Shown one piece after another: positions 57,687 to 64,000 of a stretch of DNA of 64,000 nucleotides. This DNA is from Tamlana crocina (GTDB lineage Bacteria; Bacteroidota; Bacteroidia; Flavobacteriales; Flavobacteriaceae), in contig CP158972.1 in NCBI GenBank assembly GCA_040429635.1, positions 2,552,001 to 2,616,000 of the forward strand, written 5' to 3'. The translations under genes were made by a program, and so were the position numbers. A model generated the notes under the pieces. That model was not told the origin of the DNA, made no database searches, and was given only the letters and a program-made list of their open reading frames with translations. The number at the start of each line of letters is the position of its first letter. The stretch's first letter is position 1.

Positions 57687-59981
57687 TCAAATAACCTCAA
57701 CAGTTATAGCAATACTCTTGGATGCGGGCGTTTTTGCGGTATGTGCAAAGCTATCTAGCGGTACCAAGGGATTGGTTTCCGGGAAATACGTAGCGCAACA
57801 GTTTTTAGGAATATCATACCGAACTACTTTAAAACGATTCACTTTTCGGGCAACACCGTTAAAAACTGATTTCAAATTAACTATTTGTCCATTTTCCAAC
57901 CCACGCTCCCGCATGTCTTCTCGGTTCATAAAAATAACGCGTCGCTCGTTAAAAACACCTCGGTATCTATCGTCCAAACCGTAAATGGTGGTATTGAATT
58001 GATCGTGACTACGAATGGTCATCATTATGAGTTCATCTGACTTCAATTTCCAAGTTGGGAATTTATTGATTGAAAACTGTGCCTTACCCGTTTCTGTCTT
58101 AAAATTTCTAATTCTGGCTCCGTTGGGCAAATAAAATCCCGCAGGTTGTTTTACGCGGTTGTTGTAATCATCGAATCCATCGACCACCTCAGCAATATCG
58201 GCTCTCACTAGATTATAATCGTCTTTATAACTCAACCAATTTATCTTAGAACGCTCTTTCAACGTAGCATACGCTACCCCACAAACCACGGCCACTTCGC
58301 TTAAAAGACTTTCCGAACAAGGTTCTAAAACGCCTTTTGTGGAAGACACCACACCCATGGAATTCTCCACACTCTGAATTTGCAAACCTGTTTTTTGGTA
58401 GTCCTTTTCGGTACGCCCCAAACATGGCAAAATCAAGGCTTCCTTGCCCGTTACCAAATGTGAACGGTTAAGCTTTGTACTTACATGAACGGTTAAATTG
58501 CAATTGGCCAAAGCCTGAGCCGAATAATACGTATCTGGTACCGCCGAAATAAAATTACCACCCAGGCCGAAAAACACCTTGGCTTTGTTCTCATACATAG
58601 CCTTAATGGCATCAATCACCGAATAACCATGTTTCGGGGTAGGCTTAAACCCGTATTTGGCTTCAATTTTATCTAAAAAAGCTTGTGGTGCCGCTTCCCA
58701 AATTCCAACGGTTCTATCGCCCTGAACGTTGCTATGTCCACGAACAGGACAAGTACCCGCCCCTTCCTTTCCAATGCTTCCTTTTAATAGTAGTAAATTG
58801 ACGAGTTCCCGGATATTATCCACAGCATTTTCGTGCTGCGTCAAGCCCATGGCCCAACAACAAATTATTTTATCGTTATTCAATATTAAATCGAAAACGG
58901 CATCAAAAATTTCTTTTGCCACTCCCGAAGCCTTTAAACATTCTTCGAAATTATACGTTTTTAAATCTGAAATGAAAACATCAAATCCGCTGGTATGTTG
59001 TTCGATAAATACTTTATCAAATGCATTTCCCGATTCTTCTTCCTTTTCCAAAAGCTTTAACAGCAAGGCTTTTATGAAAGCCACATCGCCATTGATGCTT
59101 ATGGGCACAAATACATCGGCAATTTGAGTACCGCCCGTTAGCATTTTTATCGGGCTTTGCGGATTAGTGAACTTTATCAATCCTGCCTCCGGCAACGGAT
59201 TTATGGCTATAATTTTACCACCGTTCTTTTTACATTTCTCTAATGCCGTGAGCATTCTCGGGTGGTTGGTTCCGGGATTTTGACCAATAACCATAACCAC
59301 TTCGGCTTTGTACAGGTCATCTAAAGTCACCGAGCCCTTTCCAATACCCAAAGTTTCAGAAAGCGCTTTTCCGCTGGCTTCGTGACACATGTTTGAACAA
59401 TCGGGCAAATTCGATGTCCCGAATTCCCGAACAAACAATTGATATAAGAATGCGGCTTCGTTGGTGGTTCTGCCCGAAGTGTAAAACACCGCTTCATCGG
59501 GTGAATTGAGCGCATTTAAATGGTTGGCCACTTTAGCAAAAGCGTCTTCCCAAGGAATGGGCTGATAATGCGATGCGCCTTCCGGCAGAAACATCGGCTC
59601 GGCCAAGCGACCTGATTTTCCGATTTCAAAATCCGTCCAACTAGCCAATTCATCCACCGAATGCTTTGCAAAAAACTCAGCCCCAATGGTTTTATTTTGA
59701 GCCTCTTCAGCAATGGCTTTTATCCCATTTTCACAATATTCGCCCAATGAAGACCGCTCATCGTCCGGATCTGGCCAAGCACAACCGGGGCAATCAAACC
59801 CGCCTTTTTGATTTATTTTTGCGGAAAGCTTTATGGCATTGGCCGCATTCATATATTTTGAAACCTGACCAATGGCCGATTTTATAGCACCTAACCCAAC
59901 ACTATTGGTTTCTGGCTCTGTGACTTTTAAATCTAAAAATGTTTCGGGTGTTTTGGCTTTATCTTGGGGAGACGAACTCAT
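57687..59981 (-). CDS. YdeP/FdhF-type molybdopterin oxidoreductase
   Basis: The 764-residue protein matches the YdeP family related to formate dehydrogenase: KGGFDCPGCAWPDPDD (two Cys, not a full four-Cys cluster), SGRTTNEAAFLYQLFVREFGTSNLPDCSNMCHEASG, VMVIGQNPGTNHPRM and SHDQFNTTIYGLDDRYRG. Substrate is unknown; the E. coli relative is linked to acid resistance. It needs the bis-MGD cofactor. It follows the MocA-like gene by 2 bp in the operon with the xanthine-dehydrogenase-like enzyme. Confidence 0.88.
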   Translation of the reverse strand: MSSSPQDKAKTPETFLDLKVTEPETNSVGLGAIKSAIGQVSKYMNAANAIKLSAKINQKGGFDCPGCAWPDPDDERSSLGEYCENGIKAIAEEAQNKTIGAEFFAKHSVDELASWTDFEIGKSGRLAEPMFLPEGASHYQPIPWEDAFAKVANHLNALNSPDEAVFYTSGRTTNEAAFLYQLFVREFGTSNLPDCSNMCHEASGKALSETLGIGKGSVTLDDLYKAEVVMVIGQNPGTNHPRMLTALEKCKKNGGKIIAINPLPEAGLIKFTNPQSPIKMLTGGTQIADVFVPISINGDVAFIKALLLKLLEKEEESGNAFDKVFIEQHTSGFDVFISDLKTYNFEECLKASGVAKEIFDAVFDLILNNDKIICCWAMGLTQHENAVDNIRELVNLLLLKGSIGKEGAGTCPVRGHSNVQGDRTVGIWEAAPQAFLDKIEAKYGFKPTPKHGYSVIDAIKAMYENKAKVFFGLGGNFISAVPDTYYSAQALANCNLTVHVSTKLNRSHLVTGKEALILPCLGRTEKDYQKTGLQIQSVENSMGVVSSTKGVLEPCSESLLSEVAVVCGVAYATLKERSKINWLSYKDDYNLVRADIAEVVDGFDDYNNRVKQPAGFYLPNGARIRNFKTETGKAQFSINKFPTWKLKSDELIMMTIRSHDQFNTTIYGLDDRYRGVFNERRVIFMNREDMRERGLENGQIVNLKSVFNGVARKVNRFKVVRYDIPKNCCATYFPETNPLVPLDSFAHTAKTPASKSIAITVEVI

Positions 59982-59983
59982 AA

Positions 59984-60610
59984 CTACTCTTTACTGATTA
60001 TTTTTAATGCCCTTTCGTAATCTTCTTCGGTATCGATGTCCATATTTTCAAACGGGGCATCTAGGCTTAAAACAAAGTTACCGTATTTTTTTATGATGGT
60101 ATTGGCCCCCTTGTCTTCTGACAAATTTGATAACTCTTCAAAATAACAGCGATTAAAAATAGTCGGCACACCTAGCTTCCCATCGTTATATTTCGTCGTC
60201 AAAATTTGCTTTGAATTGGGTTTAAAACATGTAAGCATCTGTTTTAAATAACTGCTAGTCACAAAAGGCTGGTCGGCTAAAATAAACATTGCACCATCGA
60301 ATTTTGGGACAACATCCATTAATCCTGAAACAGCTCGGGAAATTGACGCCCCCAAACCACTCTTCCATTCCGAATTTACAATGATTTCAACAGGATAGTT
60401 TTTAATCTTATTTTTTATCACAAAGTAATTAGCACCCAAGATGATAAATACATTTTTAACATGAATCGCTAATGCCTTTTCAATAGTACGCTCAATTAGC
60501 GTTTTACCTTGCCATGGAAGCAACTGTTTCGGTTCTCCCATACGCTTTGATTCCCCCGCAGCCAAGATAACCAAAACGATATTCCCTAAGGGAACAGGCT
60601 TGCTATTCAT
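59984..60610 (-). CDS. Molybdenum cofactor nucleotidyltransferase, MocA-like
   Basis: The 208-residue protein has the NTP-transferase start VLVILAAGESKRMGEPKQLLPWQGKTLIERTI and DQPFVTSSYLKQM. MocA-type enzymes make the CMP form of the cofactor used by xanthine-dehydrogenase-family proteins, one of which is encoded next door. It overlaps the XdhC gene by 8 bp. It is distinct from mobA at 13882. Confidence 0.88.
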   Translation of the reverse strand: MNSKPVPLGNIVLVILAAGESKRMGEPKQLLPWQGKTLIERTIEKALAIHVKNVFIILGANYFVIKNKIKNYPVEIIVNSEWKSGLGASISRAVSGLMDVVPKFDGAMFILADQPFVTSSYLKQMLTCFKPNSKQILTTKYNDGKLGVPTIFNRCYFEELSNLSEDKGANTIIKKYGNFVLSLDAPFENMDIDTEEDYERALKIISKE

Positions 60611-61628
60611 AATGGTCTTTATGGATTTTTCCCGATTTTTTACTGAGTGAAATCACCGCGCGTTTTCGGGTAACCGCCAAAATTTCAGAAATGATGGATA
60701 TAGCGATTTCCTGTGGTGTTTCGGAACCGATATCGATTCCTGCAGGGCCATGAATGCTCTCTAAAAAGTCATAATTTATTTCCGGACAATATTCAATGAA
60801 TTGAGATAATAAATCTTCACGCCGTTTGGTTGGCCCCAAAACACCAATATACGCTGGACAAAATGCTTGCAATGCCACTAAGTACCGTAAATCTTTAGCG
60901 AAATTATGGCTCATGAGCACAATGGCGGTTTCCCCGTCTATATTTAAAGCTGAAACATCCTCTGGCGACATAGAAAAAAATTGATGCGCTCCTGGGAAAT
61001 TACCAATACTTTTTGCTTCGTTTGAACCTGAAACCACAGTCACCTCCCATCCTGTTAACGAAGCATATTTGCACAACTGAACGGCATCGTGTTCGGCACC
61101 CAAAACCACCAATTTAAAACACGGCGGCATATTCTGGCTGAAAATAGATACCTTTTCAGTATTCACTAAAGGTTTTCCCTGAACGGGAAAAGCATCGTTG
61201 TTTATGATAACTTCCGACCCCATTTGTAAATCACACTCCAAATCTTTGGAGAAAAACGATTGTATTTTAAAGGGTTTCCGTTGTTCAATGCAGGAATTGA
61301 AAGTTGTTTCAAAACGGTAATCAGGCTGAAACAACTCCAATAAAATATACAATACCCCTTCGCAGCCCAATCTGTACTTACCATCGTAAGTCATCATTTT
61401 GGCTTTTCCAGTTTTAAAAACAGATTCCGACTGCAACAGGATTTCTTTTTCCACGCAGCCACCGCTCACAGCGCCTACCATATCGCCATTTTCCAAAACC
61501 AACATGCGCACGCCCGGTCTTCGGTAGGACGAACCCTCTAAAGCCACAACGGTGACCAATACTGATTTCAACTGATTTTCTTGAGCTTGAAATGCTCGAA
61601 TAACGATGTCTTTAAATTCGTGGGTCAT
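60603..61628 (-). CDS. XdhC-family cofactor insertion protein
   Basis: The 341-residue protein has an N-terminal XdhC domain (VALEGSSYRRPGVRMLVLENGDMVGAVSGGCVEKEIL) and a C-terminal Rossmann-like domain (LVVLGAEHDAVQLCKYASLTGWEVTVV, YIGVLGPTKRREDLLSQF, GPAGIDIGSETPQEIAISI). XdhC proteins hold sulfurated cofactor and insert it into xanthine-dehydrogenase-like enzymes. It sits between that enzyme gene (15 bp) and the MocA-like gene. Confidence 0.92.
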   Translation of the reverse strand: MTHEFKDIVIRAFQAQENQLKSVLVTVVALEGSSYRRPGVRMLVLENGDMVGAVSGGCVEKEILLQSESVFKTGKAKMMTYDGKYRLGCEGVLYILLELFQPDYRFETTFNSCIEQRKPFKIQSFFSKDLECDLQMGSEVIINNDAFPVQGKPLVNTEKVSIFSQNMPPCFKLVVLGAEHDAVQLCKYASLTGWEVTVVSGSNEAKSIGNFPGAHQFFSMSPEDVSALNIDGETAIVLMSHNFAKDLRYLVALQAFCPAYIGVLGPTKRREDLLSQFIEYCPEINYDFLESIHGPAGIDIGSETPQEIAISIISEILAVTRKRAVISLSKKSGKIHKDHYE

Positions 61629-61643
61629 ATTTACAACAAAGTA

Positions 61644-63839
61644 TTACCCAACAACAGGTTTAGGCACCATAAAAGGCTGATTATAATAACGTGTTCCCGT
61701 GGCCTTGTAAAGCGCATTGGCCAAAGCAGCAATAGCCGGAGGCAATCCGGGTTCGCCCAATCCAGTGGGTGCTATTTCGTTTTCAACAAAAAACACCTCA
61801 ATTGCTTCTGGCGCCTGCGCATGCCGCATAAGTTGGTAAGTATCAAAATTCATTTGATCGGTAGCCCCATCGTTAAACGTGAGTTGGCTGTACATGGCAT
61901 GCCCCACGCCATCAATAACAGCTCCTTGCATCATATTTTCTGCTGCATCGCGGTTTATCACAATACCGCAATCTACCGCACACCACACCTTTTTAATTTT
62001 GGGCTCGTTGTTTTCCATAACCATATCGAACACTTCGGCGACATAAGTATTGTGGCAAAAATAAGCTGCCACGCCCCGAAATACTCCGGGTTGACTTTCG
62101 CCCCATTTCGATTTTTCCTTCACCAATTTTAAAACCCCAGCATAGCGTTCGGCTTCGTAATCGTTTTTTTCACCAACGGGATTTTTTATGGCACGTTCGA
62201 ACAATTCCAATCGAAATTCAATCGGGTCTTTTCCGGCCAATTCAGCCACTTCGTCCAAAAAGGATTGTTCGGCCGCAGCCGTAAAATTCGATCGCGGTGC
62301 GCGCCAAGCTCCTGTGGTTACATTTGTAGTTCCCTGGACATCTTCCGCTAAATAATTATCAACCGCTCCCGCTGGAAAACGATCTGGAAACAACGGACTT
62401 TCGGGTAGCCCCGTGCCTTTTACCGAAAACGCCACCAAATTGTTGTTTTCATCCAGTGCTGCTTTATATCTCGAACTGTATGACGGACGATAAGTTCCTT
62501 GCGTCATATCATCTTCCCGAGTGTAAATGAGTTTAATTGGTGTACCCGCTTTTTTGGAAATAGCTGCAGCCTCAACACCAAAATTCACATAAAGTCGTCT
62601 TCCAAAGCCTCCGCCCATTCGAGTCATATTTACCGTAATATTTTCAATGGGCACATCCAACAGCTTTGACACCGATGTTTCTAGGGCTTGCGGCGTTTGC
62701 GTTGGGCCAATCAGTTCGACTTCATTTTCCGTAACATGAGCAAAGAAATTCATGGGTTCCATGGTATTGTGCGCAATAAACGGACAACTATAAGTGCGTT
62801 CAATCACCTTGGCCGCATTTTCAAAAGCCCATTCGGGGTTGCCATCTTTTCTTCTTTCCCTAGCTTTTCCTGAACTCAAGTTTTTTTCAAGTTGCTGTTT
62901 ATGGCTTTCCGTACTTTCTAATGTGCCAACCGTTTCCCAATTGGCCTTTAGGGCTTTTTTGGCTTTCATGAGTTGCCAAGTGGATTCGCCCACAATAGCA
63001 ATCAATTGTAAAAAACCTTTTTCATCAAACCAACCGGGTTCGGGAACTGCAATATCGATAGCAAACGCATCCTTCACGCCTGGCATACTTTTTATTTCGG
63101 CCTCATTGAAATCCTTCAATTTCATACCGAATGCCGGAGGGTGCTGAATCATGGCCAATTGCATGCCTTCCCTTTGAAAATCCAATCCGAACAACGGTTG
63201 CCCGGTTACAATTTTCTTTCCGTCAACATTCTTTTTACTACTGGATATGATATTAAAATCTTTAACCGCTTTCAATTCCACTTCTTCCGGAATCTCTAAT
63301 CCTACGGCTTTTGAAGCTACCTCTCCATAACCAATTGTTCGGCCACTATTCTTCTCTTTTATTACGCCTTTTGAAACCGTTAAATCGGAAACAGAGACTT
63401 GCCATTCTTTGGCTGCAGCTTCCAACAACATACGTCTTCCAGTAGCTCCCGCCATTCTTAAGGCATCCCATCCGCGACGGATAGACTGGCTACCTCCCGC
63501 ATACTGATTTTGATAAATGGCCGCATTTAAAGGCGCTTGCTCCACCACTACATGCGCCCAATCCACATCCAATTCTTCGGCCACAATCATGGGCATGGAA
63601 GTCCGTACATTTTGCCCAATTTCCGGATTGGGTGAATAAATAGTCACCAAGCCCGTATCTCCAATTTTTATAAAACCGTTTATCTCGAACCATTCGTTGG
63701 GAATGGCTATTTGTTCTTTTATTTTTTTATCGGAAGTACATCCGGTAAGCCAACTGAAACCAATGAGCATACCACCTCCGGCAGCAGCCGATATCTTCAA
63801 AAACGAACGACGATTATATTGTGTTTTTATTTTTGTCAT
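61644..63839 (-). CDS. TAT-exported xanthine dehydrogenase-family molybdenum subunit (IorB-like)
   Basis: The 731-residue protein starts with a twin-arginine signal (NRRSFLKISAAAGGG) that ends in LTGC, possibly a lipoprotein site. The molybdopterin-binding body shows TSMPMIVAEELDVDW, GGSQSIRRGWDALRMAGAT, IERTYSCPFIAHNTMEPMNFFA, TRMGGGFGRRLYVNF, GAWRAPRSNFTAAAEQSFLDEVA and GEPGLPPAIAALANALY with the catalytic Glu. It resembles isoquinoline 1-oxidoreductase and aldehyde-oxidising subunits. The iron-sulfur subunit is encoded directly upstream. Confidence 0.92.
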   Translation of the reverse strand: MTKIKTQYNRRSFLKISAAAGGGMLIGFSWLTGCTSDKKIKEQIAIPNEWFEINGFIKIGDTGLVTIYSPNPEIGQNVRTSMPMIVAEELDVDWAHVVVEQAPLNAAIYQNQYAGGSQSIRRGWDALRMAGATGRRMLLEAAAKEWQVSVSDLTVSKGVIKEKNSGRTIGYGEVASKAVGLEIPEEVELKAVKDFNIISSSKKNVDGKKIVTGQPLFGLDFQREGMQLAMIQHPPAFGMKLKDFNEAEIKSMPGVKDAFAIDIAVPEPGWFDEKGFLQLIAIVGESTWQLMKAKKALKANWETVGTLESTESHKQQLEKNLSSGKARERRKDGNPEWAFENAAKVIERTYSCPFIAHNTMEPMNFFAHVTENEVELIGPTQTPQALETSVSKLLDVPIENITVNMTRMGGGFGRRLYVNFGVEAAAISKKAGTPIKLIYTREDDMTQGTYRPSYSSRYKAALDENNNLVAFSVKGTGLPESPLFPDRFPAGAVDNYLAEDVQGTTNVTTGAWRAPRSNFTAAAEQSFLDEVAELAGKDPIEFRLELFERAIKNPVGEKNDYEAERYAGVLKLVKEKSKWGESQPGVFRGVAAYFCHNTYVAEVFDMVMENNEPKIKKVWCAVDCGIVINRDAAENMMQGAVIDGVGHAMYSQLTFNDGATDQMNFDTYQLMRHAQAPEAIEVFFVENEIAPTGLGEPGLPPAIAALANALYKATGTRYYNQPFMVPKPVVG

Positions 63840-63851
63840 GATTTCTGAAGT

Positions 63852-64000
63852 TTAAAGTTTTGATGCCGTTTTTATGGCCTGCTTAATCCGCACGTAGGTG
63901 CCGCAACGACAAATATTTCCGTTCATGGCCAAATCAATATCCTCGTCAGATGGATTTGGGTTTTCCTTCAGTAACGAAGCCGCACTCATAATCTGTCCCG
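63852..64000 (-). CDS. [2Fe-2S] subunit of the same molybdoenzyme (5' part outside the window)
   Basis: The last 48 codons are visible: [14 protein letters not shown], a [29 protein letters not shown] tail with the C-R-C cysteine pair of the IorA/CoxS small subunit. The stop codon is 12 bp before the large-subunit start. N-terminal plant-type [2Fe-2S] cysteines are beyond the window edge. Confidence 0.9.
   Translation of the reverse strand, partial: GQIMSAASLLKENPNPSDEDIDLAMNGNICRCGTYVRIKQAIKTASKL

Noticed and set aside
1-64000. tRNA, rRNA, CRISPR or prophage genes
   Set aside because: No recognisable tRNA cloverleaf, rRNA segment, repeat-spacer array, integrase or phage structural gene was seen on reading both strands.

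Overview
The window looks like a chromosomal stretch of a Bacteroidota bacterium, most likely a member of the Flavobacteriaceae. The reasons are low GC, promoter -7 elements of the TAnnTTTG type, a C-terminal type IX secretion sorting domain on one secreted protein, a fused cytochrome c biogenesis protein CcsBA, and gene forms typical of flavobacteria (MoaC-MoaB fusion, nitrate reductase fused to a diaphorase, DUF4202 in the nir operon). Almost everything concerns nitrate/nitrite metabolism, molybdenum enzymes, nitric oxide sensing or an exopolysaccharide.

Layout. 1-5041 (minus): nitrate ABC transporter (nrtA, nrtB, two ATPases) and an Fnr-type regulator with four candidate Fe-S cysteines. 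5217-10546 (minus): nrfH-nrfA-ccsBA, ammonia-forming cytochrome c nitrite reductase with its heme-export protein. 10692-11429: a decayed NapD-NrfD chimera. 11602-18736 (plus): molybdenum cofactor operon (moeA, modE-like, TSUP permease, mobA, moaD, moeB, moaE, moaCB, moaA), with small repeats at three gene junctions. 19261-31506: a polysaccharide locus containing a REC-GT2 fusion, a giant polytopic membrane protein, a secreted Ig-like protein, a GH5-like hydrolase, a GT4, a flippase, a STAS protein and a TPR/outer-membrane protein. 31573-35015 (minus): an accessory patch with a MITE-like palindrome, an oxidoreductase, small membrane proteins (one frameshifted) and a Crp-type regulator. 35204-37798: a T9SS-exported protein. 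37908-44087 (minus): one tight seven-gene signalling operon, REC, H-NOX, PAS-histidine kinase, FIST/NosP-like protein, histidine kinase, HPt, LytTR response regulator. 44430-57527 (minus): nitrate reductase with rubredoxin partner, NarK, NarL/NarX-like two-component system, DUF4202, NirD, NirB. 57687-64000 (minus): YdeP-type molybdoenzyme, MocA-like and XdhC cofactor proteins, and a TAT-exported xanthine dehydrogenase-family enzyme.

Two cis-regulatory codes can be read directly. (i) The palindrome TAAGTA-N4-TACTTA stands in front of nrtA, the Fnr gene itself, nitrate reductase, narK and nirB. In three of these it shares two bases with a perfect TAnnTTTG -7 element. (ii) A direct repeat of an 11-mer (consensus TAGACGAATGG) with 21-bp pitch, the geometry of LytTR-family sites, stands upstream of the polysaccharide transcription units, the T9SS protein and the NO-sensor operon. 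The second half is weak at the T9SS gene.

My reading (inference) is one connected system. Nitrate is imported and reduced, and nitrite goes to ammonium by NirBD or NrfHA. By-product NO is read by two different NO-sensor families in one phosphorelay, whose LytTR output regulator controls a Pel-like but non-canonical exopolysaccharide locus through the direct repeats.
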